Source: Mesorhizobium loti (GTDB lineage: Bacteria; Pseudomonadota; Alphaproteobacteria; Rhizobiales; Rhizobiaceae). Taken from it: a DNA stretch of 64,000 bases. The translations under genes were made by a program, and so were the position numbers. Below the pieces are notes generated by a model that worked only from the letters and a program-made list of their open reading frames with translations, ran no database searches and was not told the DNA's origin. The stretch covers positions 2,237,001 through 2,301,000 of the forward strand of contig CP050293.1 in NCBI GenBank assembly GCA_014189435.1, given 5' to 3'. This document shows, one piece after another, positions 9,246-22,151 of the stretch (its first letter is position 1; each line of letters begins with the position of its first letter).

Positions 9246-9502
9246 ACGCGGCAACTCGTGAGACCGTGAGACTGCCTATTTGCTGTGGATAAAATTCAAC
9301 CCGTTGATTTTCTACCCGTTTTCGCGGTTGGACCCGCTGACTCAAAATCAGTAGGTCAACGAGAAAGAACAACGACTTAGCCGCCTCACGACGCGACTTT
9401 AGCGGTATTTTAGACTGGCTACTGGGGCGCAGCCACTTTGCCATCTGCCGAAAATCTGCCAACATAAGAAATCGGCCCGAACAGACCGTCTCCAAAGATT
9501 AA
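9246..9502. other. Non-coding gap with tRNA-like anticodon arm
   Basis: No gene is convincing here and base composition is more A+T-rich than the flanks. At 9337-9351 a CTGA/TCAG stem closes the 7-nt loop CTCAAAA, the shape of an anticodon arm with CAA (leucine). No acceptor stem or T-arm is found around it, so it is not a working tRNA. It may be the remnant of an integration site. Confidence 0.35.
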
Positions 9503-9661
9503 ATGGAGAACTGTGTCATGGCGCCTCGCAAGTCGAAAAAAATCCAGCCTAGCCGCTTCTACTCTGCTCTTGCTCTTGGGGTGTGCCTGATAGATATCGT
9601 CGGGGTTCTGGCCGACAGCACAACTATCTATGATTGGCTGCATCGAACGGGTGCCATCTAA
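9503..9661 (+). CDS. Small hypothetical membrane protein
   Basis: A 52-codon ORF begins at 9503 (MENCVMAPRKSKK); an internal ATG at 9518 has TGGAGA eight bases upstream and would give 47 residues. It is a basic head (APRKSKKIQPSR) followed by one hydrophobic stretch (FYSALALGVCLIDIVGVLA) and a short polar tail, the form of a single-pass small membrane protein. I recognise no family. It lies in the unusual gap between ccdA and glmU, so it could be a young or transferred gene or a chance ORF. Confidence 0.35.
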   Translation: MENCVMAPRKSKKIQPSRFYSALALGVCLIDIVGVLADSTTIYDWLHRTGAI

Positions 9662-9801
9662 TTCTAGAGGGTTTAGTATCTGTTGTGTGTGGATTGGCTC
9701 AGCAGCTCCACCATCTCACCGGAATTTAACCGCATTGGTGCAGCATGGCGCCACTGCTATCCTGTCTTGATTCCCAACCCTTTTCATATGGTTGTCCATC
9801 C

Positions 9802-11178
9802 ATGAGCCAACGATCCTGCCTGTCCGTCATTCTCGCCGCCGGCGAAGGCACGCGCATGAAGAGCGTGCTGCCGAAGGTGCTGCACCAGATTGCCGGGCTG
9901 CCGATGGTGGCCCATGTGGTGAAGGCGGCCGAAGCCGCCGGCGCCGGTAGCCAGGCGCTGGTGATTGGCCATGGCGCGGACGAGATGCGCAAGGCGGCGG
10001 CGAAGTTTGCGCCGAAGGCCGAGACCTTCGTGCAGGAAAAGCGCCTTGGCACCGCGCATGCCGTTCTGGCCGCTCGCGAAGCGATATCAAGGGGTTATGA
10101 CGATATCCTTGTGATGTTCGGCGACACGCCGCTGATCGACGCGGATGCGCTGACCGTGGCGCGGTTGAAACTGGCGGAAGGGGCGGCCGTCGTGGTGATC
10201 GGTTTCCGTCCGCCCAGTCCGACCGGTTATGGCCGGTTGATCGAGAAGGACGGCAAGCTGGTCGCCATCCGCGAGGAGAAGGATTGCTCCGAGGAGGAGA
10301 GGAAAATAACCTTCTGCAATGCCGGCATGATGGCGGTGGCCGGCGCCCATGCGCTGAAGCTGCTCGATGCGGTCGGCAACAAGAACGCCAAGGGCGAGTA
10401 TTACCTGACTGACATTGTCGAGATCGCCGGCGCGCGGGGCCTCGATGTCGTTGCCACCGAAGCCAGCTTCGAAAGCGCGCTCGGCATCAACAACCGCGCT
10501 GAACTGGCGCAGGCCGAAGGTATTTGGCAGGCTCGTCGCCGCCATGAAGCGATGCTGTCAGGCGTGACGCTGATTGCGCCGGAAACCGTGTATTTCTCGC
10601 ACGACACCGAGATTGGCACTGATACGATCGTCGAGCCCAATGTCTGGTTTGGTCCGGGTGTGAAGATCGCCACCGGCGCCAAGATCCATGCCTTCAGCCA
10701 TATCGAAGGCGCCACCATTGCGTCCAATTGCGAAGTCGGGCCGTATGCGCGGCTGCGACCAGGCGCCGACCTGAAGACCAAGGCAAAAGTCGGCAATTTC
10801 TGCGAGGTCAAGCAGGCGGTTATCGAAGAGGGCGCCAAGGTCAACCATCTGACCTATATCGGCGATGCCCGGGTGGGCGCAGGTGCCAATATCGGCGCCG
10901 GCACCATCACCTGCAATTATGACGGCTACTCGAAATTCTTCACCGACATCGGCGAGGGCGCTTTTGTCGGCTCGAATTCGTCGCTGGTGGCGCCTGTCAC
11001 CATCGGCAAGGGCGGCTACATCGCCTCGGGCAGCGTGATCACCGAAAGCGTGCCCGACGACGCGCTGGCCTTCGGCCGCGCCCGCCAAAAGACGATCCCG
11101 GGCAAGGGCAAGGAGTTGCGCGAGCGCTTTGCTTCGGCCGCGGCGGCGAAGAAGAAGGCGGCCGGCGCCGACCATTAG
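9802..11178 (+). CDS. glmU: Bifunctional GlmU (UDP-GlcNAc pyrophosphorylase / GlcN-1-P acetyltransferase)
   Basis: It acetylates glucosamine-1-phosphate and then joins it to UTP, giving UDP-GlcNAc for peptidoglycan and lipid A. The 458-residue protein has the nucleotidyltransferase signature near its start ([18 protein letters not shown]) and a GFRP loop in the Rossmann domain. After about residue 250 a left-handed beta-helix carries hexapeptide repeats ([34 protein letters not shown]). A Lys/Ala-rich tail ends it. I use the ATG at 9802, which starts right at the conserved N-terminus; the upstream ATG at 9745 adds unconserved residues. glmS lies about 580 bp downstream, separated by a short opposite-strand gene. 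Confidence 0.97.
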   Translation: MSQRSCLSVILAAGEGTRMKSVLPKVLHQIAGLPMVAHVVKAAEAAGAGSQALVIGHGADEMRKAAAKFAPKAETFVQEKRLGTAHAVLAAREAISRGYDDILVMFGDTPLIDADALTVARLKLAEGAAVVVIGFRPPSPTGYGRLIEKDGKLVAIREEKDCSEEERKITFCNAGMMAVAGAHALKLLDAVGNKNAKGEYYLTDIVEIAGARGLDVVATEASFESALGINNRAELAQAEGIWQARRRHEAMLSGVTLIAPETVYFSHDTEIGTDTIVEPNVWFGPGVKIATGAKIHAFSHIEGATIASNCEVGPYARLRPGADLKTKAKVGNFCEVKQAVIEEGAKVNHLTYIGDARVGAGANIGAGTITCNYDGYSKFFTDIGEGAFVGSNSSLVAPVTIGKGGYIASGSVITESVPDDALAFGRARQKTIPGKGKELRERFASAAAAKKKAAGADH

Positions 11179-11181
11179 CTG

Positions 11182-11550
11182 TTAGCGGGCGGCGCTCTGA
11201 CCGAAAGTGGCGGTCACCTCGATCTTACCGACGATGGCCTTGTTGAAATCATCCAGGTCTTCGGCGGGAATCCAGTATTCCAGATGCGCTCTGCTGCCGG
11301 CGTGTTCGACCCGATATCGATCGAGGAAGCTTTTCAGCACCTCAAATCGCGTGACGAAACCCGCGCCACTGGCGGGCACATTCCAGTCACGCGCGATCTG
11401 CACGGCATAGGCTTCTGATAGGACCGGATAGAAAATCGGCTGTTCGGGCAGGCGCGGTGGAAACGCACGCATGTCCGATTCTTCGATGAGCCCTAGCTCT
11501 TTGGGTCCGACCGGGCGCCAGAGTGTAACGGTGGTTTTGGCTTCATTCAT
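11182..11550 (-). CDS. Conserved hypothetical protein (often labelled ADP-ribosylation/crystallin J1)
   Basis: This 122-residue protein is soluble, with WRPVGPKELGLIEESDMRAFPPRLPEQP near its start and a C-terminal half rich in aromatic and acidic residues (EYWIPAEDLDDFN). Similar short proteins in rhizobia are labelled ADP-ribosylation/crystallin J1, but I see no ADP-ribosylhydrolase metal motifs, so the label should not be taken as function. It is convergent with glmU, three bases away, and divergent from glmS. Confidence 0.75.
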   Translation of the reverse strand: MNEAKTTVTLWRPVGPKELGLIEESDMRAFPPRLPEQPIFYPVLSEAYAVQIARDWNVPASGAGFVTRFEVLKSFLDRYRVEHAGSRAHLEYWIPAEDLDDFNKAIVGKIEVTATFGQSAAR

Positions 11551-11760
11551 GGTTCAAGCTTAGCCAAATATTTCCCGAACGAGAACCGAATGGCTGAAAA
11601 ACCGAATGATTGCAGTAACCGGATTGCAAGAGCGGTCTGTCATGGTGCATGCGAGCAAGAAGCGTTCCATTACACGGGACGAAATGCAATGTGACTTTCA
11701 CGGCAGGCCGGCCATCCCTAAATAGCGCTGGTTTTCCATGGGGAATCGGGGGCTTTCTGC

Positions 11761-13584
11761 ATGTGCGGTATCGTTGGAATTGTCGGCCACTCGCAGGTTG
11801 CGCCGCTCATCGTCGATGCGCTGAAGCGGTTGGAATATCGCGGCTATGACTCGGCCGGTGTCGCCACCATCGAGCATGGTGAGCTCGGCCGCCGCCGCGC
11901 TGAAGGCAAGCTGGTCAACCTCGAACGCTTGCTGAAAAACGAGCCGCTCGATGGCACGATCGGCATCGGCCACACGCGCTGGGCGACGCATGGCGTGCCC
12001 AACGAGACCAATGCGCATCCGCATTTTTCCGACGGCGTCGCCATCGTCCACAACGGCATCATCGAGAATTTCGCCGAATTGCGCGAGGAACTGATCCGCG
12101 ACGGCTATTCCTTCTCGTCGCAGACCGACACCGAGGTCGTCGCCCATCTGGTGGCGCGCGAACTGGCCAAAGGGCTGAAGCCGGTCGAGGCCGCGCATCA
12201 GGCGCTGAAGCGGCTGGAAGGCGCCTTTGCGCTGGCGATCATGTTCAAGGGCGATGAAGACCTGATCGTTGGTGCTCGCAATGGCCCGCCGCTGGCCGTC
12301 GGCCATGGCGATGGCGAGATGTTCCTGGGCTCCGATGCCATCGCGCTCGCCCCCTTCACCAACTCGATCACCTATCTGGAAGATGGCGACTGGGCGGTGG
12401 TGCGCCGCAACGGTGTTGAGATCTTCGATATCGACGGCACAAAGGTCGACCGCAAGCGCCAGCAGTCGCTGTCGACCAGCTTCATGGTCGACAAGGGCAA
12501 CCGTCGCCATTTCATGGAGAAGGAAATCCATGAACAGCCCGAGGTGATCTCGCACACGCTGGCGAATTATCTGGATTTCGTCGGCGGTGTGTCCAAGCCG
12601 CTCGACCTGCCTTTCGATTTCGCCAAGATCGACCGGCTTGCGATTTCGGCCTGCGGAACCGCCTATCTCGCCGGCCTAATTGGCAAATACTGGTTCGAGC
12701 GCTATGCGCGGCTGCCGGTCGACATCGATGTCGCCTCCGAATTCCGCTACCGCGAAATGCCGCTATCGAAGAACGATGCCGCATTCTTCATCTCGCAATC
12801 GGGCGAGACCGCCGACACGCTGGCTTCGCTGCGCTACTGCCGCAAGGCGGGGATGAAGATCGGCGCGGTCGTCAACGTGCGCGAATCGACCATGGCGCGC
12901 GAATCCGACGTGGTGCTGCCGACGCTCGCCGGGCCGGAGATCGGCGTTGCCTCGACCAAGGCGTTCACCTGCCAGCTGTCGGTGCTGGCATCGCTTGCCG
13001 TGCGCGCCGGCGTGGCGCGCGGCACGATTTCGAAGGAGCAGGAAAAGACCTTCGTGCGCGAACTGTCGGAGGCGCCGCGCTTTGCCAACCAGGTGCTGAA
13101 GCTCGACCATCAGATCGAAAAGATCGCGCGCGACCTCGCGCACTACAAGAACGTGCTCTATCTCGGCCGCGACACCAATTTCCCGCTGGCCATGGAAGGC
13201 GCGCTAAAACTCAAGGAAATCTCCTACATCCATGCCGAGGGCTATGCCGCGGGCGAGTTGAAGCATGGGCCGATCGCGCTGATCGACGAGAACATGCCGG
13301 TCATCGTCATCGCGCCGCATGACCGCATCTTCGAAAAGACCGTGTCGAACATGCAGGAAGTGGCGGCGCGCGGCGGCAAGATCATCCTGATCACCGACAG
13401 CAAGGGGGCGGCACTGACGAGCGTGAAGACGATGGAGACGATCGTGCTGCCCGACGTGCCGGAAATCATCTCGCCGATCATCTACGCGCTGCCGATCCAG
13501 ATGCTGGCCTATTTCACCGCCGTGTTCATGGGCACCGACGTCGACCAGCCGCGCAATCTGGCGAAATCGGTGACGGTGGAGTAG
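11761..13584 (+). CDS. glmS: Glutamine--fructose-6-phosphate aminotransferase (isomerizing)
   Basis: GlmS makes glucosamine-6-phosphate from fructose-6-phosphate and glutamine, the first step towards UDP-GlcNAc. The 607-residue protein begins MCGIVGIVG, so Cys2 becomes the N-terminal nucleophile of the glutaminase domain. Other glutaminase motifs are IGHTRWATHG and HPHFSDGVAIVHNG. Two SIS domains follow (ISACGTAYLAG; SQSGETADTL; EIGVASTKAFTCQ), and the protein ends with the typical LAKSVTVE. No glmS ribozyme is expected or seen, as those belong to Gram-positive bacteria. A palindromic repeat follows the stop. Confidence 0.97.
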   Translation: MCGIVGIVGHSQVAPLIVDALKRLEYRGYDSAGVATIEHGELGRRRAEGKLVNLERLLKNEPLDGTIGIGHTRWATHGVPNETNAHPHFSDGVAIVHNGIIENFAELREELIRDGYSFSSQTDTEVVAHLVARELAKGLKPVEAAHQALKRLEGAFALAIMFKGDEDLIVGARNGPPLAVGHGDGEMFLGSDAIALAPFTNSITYLEDGDWAVVRRNGVEIFDIDGTKVDRKRQQSLSTSFMVDKGNRRHFMEKEIHEQPEVISHTLANYLDFVGGVSKPLDLPFDFAKIDRLAISACGTAYLAGLIGKYWFERYARLPVDIDVASEFRYREMPLSKNDAAFFISQSGETADTLASLRYCRKAGMKIGAVVNVRESTMARESDVVLPTLAGPEIGVASTKAFTCQLSVLASLAVRAGVARGTISKEQEKTFVRELSEAPRFANQVLKLDHQIEKIARDLAHYKNVLYLGRDTNFPLAMEGALKLKEISYIHAEGYAAGELKHGPIALIDENMPVIVIAPHDRIFEKTVSNMQEVAARGGKIILITDSKGAALTSVKTMETIVLPDVPEIISPIIYALPIQMLAYFTAVFMGTDVDQPRNLAKSVTVE

Positions 13585-13588
13585 GTCT

Positions 13589-13665
13589 CATCCTTTCGTC
13601 ATCCCATCCTCGGGTCTGCGTCGCTTCGCTTCTTGCTCCGCCCGTGGATGACGAAGGGAAGGATG
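13589..13665. repeat. Intergenic palindromic repeat after glmS
   Basis: Imperfect inverted arms CATCCTTTCGTCATCC (13589-13604) and GGATGACGAAGGGAAGGATG (13646-13665) close a loop of about 40 nt. It starts five bases past the glmS stop and could form a transcript-end hairpin. The CGTCATCC/GGATGACG core looks like a dispersed rhizobial repeat, though there is only one copy here. Confidence 0.5.
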
Positions 13666-13809
13666 TTTCGGCTAATCGCGAACGTGTGCTGCTTCCGTTT
13701 GGATTGAACCGCTGGAAGTGGCGGCATAATCGACCCTTTAAAAACTTCGCAGTTCCAATGCGCTCCCTGGTTCACTATGTTGCGCTGCAACCCGCGCCCC
13801 CGGTGAACC

Positions 13810-14565
13810 ATGGCCGATGCTCCCAAGACCTCCGGCATGACCCGGCTGAGGAACTATTTCCTCACAGGCTTCATCGTCTGCGCGCCATTGGCGATCACCG
13901 CCTACATCGCCTGGTCGTTCATCGGCTGGGTCGATTCCTGGGTGAAACCCTATATTCCGGCCCGTTACAGCCCCGACACCTACCTGTCGTTTCCGGTGCC
14001 GGGGTTCGGGCTGATCGTGGCGCTCATCCTGATCACGCTGATCGGTTTTCTGACGGCCAACATTGTCGGCCGCGCCATCGTCAATTTCGGCGAGCGGCTG
14101 CTTGGCCGCATGCCGCTGGTGCGCGGCATCTATGGTTCGCTGAAACAGATTTTCGAGACCGTGCTGTCGAACAAGGGCGACATGTTCCGCCAGGTCGGGT
14201 TGGTCGAATATCCGCGCAAGGGCGTGTGGTCGCTGGTGTTCGTCGCCAGCGAGAAGGAAACCGAGATCAACCAGAAGCTTGATCAGGAAGGCGATCCGCT
14301 GATCGCCGTGTTCATGCCGTGCACGCCCAATCCAACGACCGGCTTTCTGATGTATGTGCCGAAGTCGGATATCGTCCTGCTCGACATGACGATCGAGGAC
14401 GGCGCCAAGCTGATCGTCTCGGCCGGGCTGGTGGCGCCCGAGGTCAAGCAGATGGTTGTCGTGAACGGCGAGCCGATCGAGGGAGTGCTGGCCAACCCGT
14501 CGGTTGCCGCCCTGGCTCAGCCGGCGCGCAAGAGCCGCACGGCCTCGTCGCGGCCGAACAAGTAA
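13810..14565 (+). CDS. DUF502 family membrane protein
   Basis: The 251-residue protein has two membrane helices (LTGFIVCAPLAITAYIAWSF and FGLIVALILITLIGFLTANI) followed by a soluble domain with the conserved run PLVRGIYGSLKQIFETV and a later TPNPTTGFLMYVP motif. These are hallmarks of DUF502, whose role is unknown. Its final 49 bp overlap the end of recG on the other strand, tail to tail. Confidence 0.88.
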   Translation: MADAPKTSGMTRLRNYFLTGFIVCAPLAITAYIAWSFIGWVDSWVKPYIPARYSPDTYLSFPVPGFGLIVALILITLIGFLTANIVGRAIVNFGERLLGRMPLVRGIYGSLKQIFETVLSNKGDMFRQVGLVEYPRKGVWSLVFVASEKETEINQKLDQEGDPLIAVFMPCTPNPTTGFLMYVPKSDIVLLDMTIEDGAKLIVSAGLVAPEVKQMVVVNGEPIEGVLANPSVAALAQPARKSRTASSRPNK

Positions 14566-16625
14566 AGCAGCAGGCGCAACGCCTCGCCACGCTGCGATTG
14601 CAGCTCCGGATCGCGTGACAGGACCAATCTGGCATCGTCGCGGGCAGCCTCCAGAAGATCGGCGTGCGCCTCGATGCGCGCCACCTGGAAGCCCGGCGTA
14701 CCGGACTGGCGGGTGCCCAGAAGTTCGCCTTCGCCGCGCAGCTTCAAATCTTCTTCGGCGATCAGGAACCCGTCCTCGGTCTCGCGCATCACCGACAGCC
14801 GGCGTTTCGCGGTCTCGCCGAGCGGGTCCTTGTAGAGCAGCACGCAGGAGGAGGGCTTGTCACCGCGCCCGACCCGGCCGCGCAACTGGTGCAACTGGGC
14901 CAGGCCAAAGCGCTCGGCGTGCTCGATGACCATGACGGTGGCGTCCGGTACGTCGACGCCGACCTCGATGACCGTGGTGGCGATCAGGATGCGTGTCTCG
15001 CCCTGCTTGAAGGCGCGCATCGCCTCGTCCTTGTCGGCGCCCTTCATGCGGCCGTGGACGAGGCCGATACGGTCGCCGAACAATGGTTTCAGCGAAGCAA
15101 AACGGTCCTCGGCCGACATCAGCTTGATCTCTTCGGATTCCTCGACCAGCGGACAGATCCAGTAGATCTTCTGGCCACCTGCGACGGCGTCGACCATGCG
15201 GCCGACCAGTTCGTCCAATCTTTCCAGAGGCAAGGTGACGGTGCGGATCGGCTGGCGGCCAGCCGGCTTTTCCGTCAGCTTCGACACGTCCATGTCGCCG
15301 AAGGCGGTCAGCACCAGCGTGCGCGGGATGGGGGTGGCGGTCATCACCAGCATGTCGGGCGCATCGCCCTTGGCGGTGATGGCAAGCCGCTGGTGGACGC
15401 CGAAGCGGTGCTGCTCGTCGATGACGGCGAAGACCAGGTCGTGGAAGGTGACCGTGTCCTGGAACAGCGCATGGGTGCCGACGACGATGTCGATCTCGCC
15501 GCTTGCCAGGCCGGCCAGAGTGTCGGTGCGCTCGCGACCCTTCTCGCGCCCCGTGAGGATGGCGATGCGCAGCCCGGCCTTTGCGGCCAGCGGCGTGATC
15601 GTTGCCAGATGCTGGCGCGCCAGGATTTCGGTCGGTGCCATCAGCGCCGCCTGGCCGCCGGCCTCGACGGCACGCGCCATGGCCAGCAGCGCGACAACCG
15701 TCTTGCCGGAACCGACATCGCCCTGCAAAAGCCGCAGCATGCGCTCTGGATCGGCAAGGTCGGCATTGATTTCGGCCAGCGCGAATTCTTGGGAAGCGGT
15801 CAGCGAATAGGGCAGGGCCTCGCGCAGTTTTTCGACGATGCTGCCGTCGCCGACCAGGGGACGCCCGGACAGGCGACGGACTTTTGCCCGCACCAGCGCC
15901 AGCGAGACCTGGCCCGCCAGCAACTCGTCATAGGCGAGGCGCCGCCAGGCGGCGCCGTCGACGGAGACATCGATCGGATCGGCCGGATTGTGGATGCGGG
16001 CGAGCGCATCGCCGAAGGCTGCAAAGGTGTGCCGGCGCATGAAGGCGCCATCCTGCCATTCGGGGAATTCGGGCACGCGCGCCAGCGCCTGGCCGATCGC
16101 CCGGCGCAGCACCTTGCCCGAGAGCCCGGCGGTGAGCGGATAAACCGGTTCGACCAGCGGCAGGTTCTCCGCTTCGCTGGCCAGCGCGATATGGTCGGGG
16201 TGGACCATGCTCGGGCGACCGTTGAACCATTCCATGCGGCCGGAGACCACGACATGCTCGCCCTCGGGCATCGCCTTTTCCAGATAGGAAGCATGGGCAT
16301 GGAAGAAGGTCAGCGCGATCTCGCCGGTGTCGTCATGGGCGTAGACGCGGTAGGGCACCGATTTGTTGCCGCGCGGCGGCGGCTGGTGGCGGTCGATGCG
16401 CACATCGAGCGTGACGATCTGGCCTTCCGCGGAGCCAGCGATACCAGGCCGGCTGCGGCGGTCGATGACGGTGTGCGGCAGCACGAACAGAAGGTCGCCC
16501 GCGCGCGCCGCGCGATCACCCAGATCGGCGGCGACGACTTTCTCGATCAGGGCACCGACCTTCGGCCCGACGCCGGCAAGCGAGGTGATCGGGACAAACA
16601 GCGGATCGAGGATGGAAGGACGCAT
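14517..16625 (-). CDS. recG: ATP-dependent DNA helicase RecG
   Basis: RecG remodels stalled replication forks and branched DNA. The 702-residue protein has an N-terminal OB-fold wedge domain and then superfamily 2 helicase motifs. These are Walker A GDVGSGKT, DEQHRFGVHQR (motif II), MTATPIPRTL (motif III) and QLHQLRGRVGRGD (motif VI), with the family C-terminal region GTRQSGTPGF. It is divergent from sdhE and convergent with DUF502. The recG-sdhE-mfd arrangement is typical of rhizobia. Confidence 0.97.
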   Translation of the reverse strand: MRPSILDPLFVPITSLAGVGPKVGALIEKVVAADLGDRAARAGDLLFVLPHTVIDRRSRPGIAGSAEGQIVTLDVRIDRHQPPPRGNKSVPYRVYAHDDTGEIALTFFHAHASYLEKAMPEGEHVVVSGRMEWFNGRPSMVHPDHIALASEAENLPLVEPVYPLTAGLSGKVLRRAIGQALARVPEFPEWQDGAFMRRHTFAAFGDALARIHNPADPIDVSVDGAAWRRLAYDELLAGQVSLALVRAKVRRLSGRPLVGDGSIVEKLREALPYSLTASQEFALAEINADLADPERMLRLLQGDVGSGKTVVALLAMARAVEAGGQAALMAPTEILARQHLATITPLAAKAGLRIAILTGREKGRERTDTLAGLASGEIDIVVGTHALFQDTVTFHDLVFAVIDEQHRFGVHQRLAITAKGDAPDMLVMTATPIPRTLVLTAFGDMDVSKLTEKPAGRQPIRTVTLPLERLDELVGRMVDAVAGGQKIYWICPLVEESEEIKLMSAEDRFASLKPLFGDRIGLVHGRMKGADKDEAMRAFKQGETRILIATTVIEVGVDVPDATVMVIEHAERFGLAQLHQLRGRVGRGDKPSSCVLLYKDPLGETAKRRLSVMRETEDGFLIAEEDLKLRGEGELLGTRQSGTPGFQVARIEAHADLLEAARDDARLVLSRDPELQSQRGEALRLLLYLFGRDEAVRLLRAG

Positions 16626-16717
16626 GATGTCAGCTTATGTCGCGACGGCTACAGCGCAAGGCTGACAGCACCTTCTATCCACGCTATATGCGCCGCAGCA
16701 AGTGAGGATGCGGCACA

Positions 16718-16996
16718 ATGACCGGAACGACGAGATCAAGCGAGGGGCTGGACGCCCACCGCCGCAAGCTTCTGTTTCGCTCCTGGCATCGCGGCATGCG
16801 CGAGATGGACCTGATCCTCGGCACTTTCGCCGACGCTGAGATCGGTGCCTTGACCAACGAGGAAATCGACCAATATGAGAGGCTCCTCGACATTCCCGAC
16901 ACTGAATTCCTGCCGATGATCACTGGCGAACGCCCGGTGACGGCGGATATCGACTGCGCCGTCCTGCAAAGATCCTGGCGTCCCGCCGAACCATGA
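16718..16996 (+). CDS. sdhE: FAD assembly factor SdhE
   Basis: SdhE helps attach FAD covalently to the flavoprotein subunit of succinate dehydrogenase. The 92-residue protein carries the diagnostic RGxxE motif (HRGMREMD, R25-G26-E29) in the first of several helices, followed by LTNEEIDQYERLLDIPDTEF, which matches the family. It diverges from recG across 92 bp and precedes mfd on the same strand, with an intergenic repeat between. Confidence 0.93.
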   Translation: MTGTTRSSEGLDAHRRKLLFRSWHRGMREMDLILGTFADAEIGALTNEEIDQYERLLDIPDTEFLPMITGERPVTADIDCAVLQRSWRPAEP

Positions 16997-17010
16997 CTTT
17001 CTGAACACAA

Positions 17011-17066
17011 GCAATTCCAGGAAAAGTGCGAAGCGGTTTTCCGTTCGGAGTTGCGATAAAACAAGA
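17011..17066. repeat. GCAATTCC intergenic palindromic repeat, copy 2
   Basis: The sequence GCAATTCCAGGAAAAGTG with a following GCGGTTTTCCGT and GGAGTTGCGATAAAACA matches copy 1 (1291-1353) over more than 40 bases with a few changes. It lies between sdhE and the mfd start and ends 11 bases before the mfd ATG, so it is part of the mfd 5' untranslated region if the two genes share a transcript. Confidence 0.7.
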
Positions 17067-17076
17067 CCGTGATTTC

Positions 17077-20574
<3,498 letters not shown>

Positions 20575-20708
20575 CGTAGCCGGCACATTCGCCAGCGCTT
20601 GAATTCCGGTCTAGAATAGGAAATCGGCTTCGTGTATGGAGCCGCGATCCCCATATGGGGGCGGGAATGGCGGAGTACAGGCCGCTGGAAAGAGCGTTGG
20701 GTGCAGCG

Positions 20709-22082
20709 ATGACGAAATGGTCGCCGAATTCTTGGAGAGCGATGCCGATCAAGCAGGTTCCTGCCTATCCGGACTTTGCCGCGCTGAAGAACACGGAAGC
20801 CCAGCTCGCAACCTTTCCGCCGCTGGTTTTTGCAGGTGAGGCGCGCAAGCTGAAGAAGCAGCTTGCGGCTGTCGCAGCCGGTGACGCCTTCCTTCTCCAG
20901 GGCGGCGATTGCGCCGAAAGCTTTGCCGAGCATGGCGCGGATAACATCCGCGACTTCTTCCGCGTCTTCCTGCAGATGTCGGTGGTGCTCACCTTCGCCG
21001 GCGCGCAGCCGGTGGTCAAGGTCGGCCGCGTCGCCGGCCAGTTCGCCAAGCCGCGCTCCTCCGACAATGAGACCAAGGGCGACGTGACGCTGCCCAGCTA
21101 TCGCGGCGACATCATCAACGGCATCGAGTTCGACGCCAAGTCGCGCATTCCCGATCCCGCACGCCAGGAGATGGCGTACCGCCAGTCGGCGGCGACGCTC
21201 AACCTGTTGCGCGCCTTCGCGCAGGGCGGCTATGCCAGCCTGGAGAACGTGCATAGCTGGATGCTCGGCTTCGTGTCCGACAGCCCGCAGGGTGAGAAGT
21301 ATGAGTCTCTCGCCAACCGCATCACCGAGACGATGGACTTCATGAAGGCCGTCGGCATCACCTCGGAGACCAATTACGCGCTGCGCGAGACGGATTTCTA
21401 CACCAGCCACGAGGCGCTGCTGCTCGGCTACGAGGAGGCGCTCACCCGCGTCGATTCAACCTCCGGCGACTGGTATGCCACCTCTGGCCACATGATCTGG
21501 ATCGGCGACCGCACCCGCCAGCCCGACCATGCGCATGTCGAATATTGCCGCGGCATCAAGAACCCGCTCGGGCTGAAATGCGGCCCGTCGCTGACGCCGG
21601 ACGGCTTGCTGGAGCTGATCGACCTGCTCAATCCTGAAAACGAGCCCGGCCGGCTGACGCTGATCGCCCGCTTCGGCTCCGACAAGGTCGCCGACCACCT
21701 GCCCAAGCTGGTGCGCGCGGTGCAGAAGGAAGGCCGCAGCGTGGTGTGGTCGTCGGACCCGATGCACGGCAACACGATCGAGGCCGCCGGCTACAAGACG
21801 CGGCCGTTCGACCGCATCCTGAAGGAGGTGCAGACCTTCTTCGAGGTGCACCGCGCCGAAGGCACGCATCCGGGCGGCATCCATGTCGAGATGACCGGCA
21901 AGAACGTCACCGAATGCACCGGTGGCGCGCGCGCCATCACCGCCGAGGAGTTGCAGGACCGCTACCACACCCATTGCGATCCGCGCCTTAACGCCGACCA
22001 GGCGATCGAACTGGCGTTCCTGGTCTCGGATCTGTTGAAGAAGAGCCACCCGGTGCAGCACAAGCAGGCCGTCAACGGCTGA
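20709..22082 (+). CDS. Class II (plant-type) 3-deoxy-7-phosphoheptulonate synthase
   Basis: This enzyme condenses phosphoenolpyruvate and erythrose-4-phosphate, the first step of the shikimate pathway. The 457-residue protein has the class II features: the metal-ligand cysteine in [14 protein letters not shown], the run [24 protein letters not shown] and [15 protein letters not shown]. The first residues [10 protein letters not shown] match the usual start of this family, so I use the ATG at 20709. Plant-type DAHP synthase is the usual form in rhizobia. A strong terminator follows. Confidence 0.95.
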   Translation: MTKWSPNSWRAMPIKQVPAYPDFAALKNTEAQLATFPPLVFAGEARKLKKQLAAVAAGDAFLLQGGDCAESFAEHGADNIRDFFRVFLQMSVVLTFAGAQPVVKVGRVAGQFAKPRSSDNETKGDVTLPSYRGDIINGIEFDAKSRIPDPARQEMAYRQSAATLNLLRAFAQGGYASLENVHSWMLGFVSDSPQGEKYESLANRITETMDFMKAVGITSETNYALRETDFYTSHEALLLGYEEALTRVDSTSGDWYATSGHMIWIGDRTRQPDHAHVEYCRGIKNPLGLKCGPSLTPDGLLELIDLLNPENEPGRLTLIARFGSDKVADHLPKLVRAVQKEGRSVVWSSDPMHGNTIEAAGYKTRPFDRILKEVQTFFEVHRAEGTHPGGIHVEMTGKNVTECTGGARAITAEELQDRYHTHCDPRLNADQAIELAFLVSDLLKKSHPVQHKQAVNG

Positions 22083-22110
22083 TTTTCGCCGCGATCTGAA
22101 TGAACCCATG

Positions 22111-22141
22111 AAAAGGCGCTGGAGACATCCGGCGCCTTTTT
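22111..22141 (+). terminator. Rho-independent terminator of the DAHP synthase gene
   Basis: A stem of AAAAGGCGC(T)GGA with TCC(G)GCGCCTTTT around a GACA loop ends in a T-run, 28 bases past the stop. The A-run before the stem makes it work for both strands, so it may also serve the convergent RES gene. Confidence 0.85.
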
Positions 22142-22151
22142 CGTTTTCGGC

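Noticed and set aside
7935..9254. 439-residue extended frame of the YxYxxD protein
   Set aside because: The extension is antisense to ccdA; signal peptide and ribosome site fix the start at 8312.
9337..9351. Complete tRNA-Leu gene
   Set aside because: Only an anticodon-arm-like hairpin is present; no acceptor stem, D-arm or T-arm with TTCG-type loop.
11551..11760. Possible glmS riboswitch/ribozyme in the glmS upstream region
   Set aside because: No glmS ribozyme core is seen and the class belongs to Gram-positive bacteria.
14664..16721. 685-residue plus-strand ORF opposite recG
   Set aside because: Shadow of recG in a high-GC genome: low-complexity His/Asp/Arg/Gly composition, no family motifs, while recG shows all helicase motifs.
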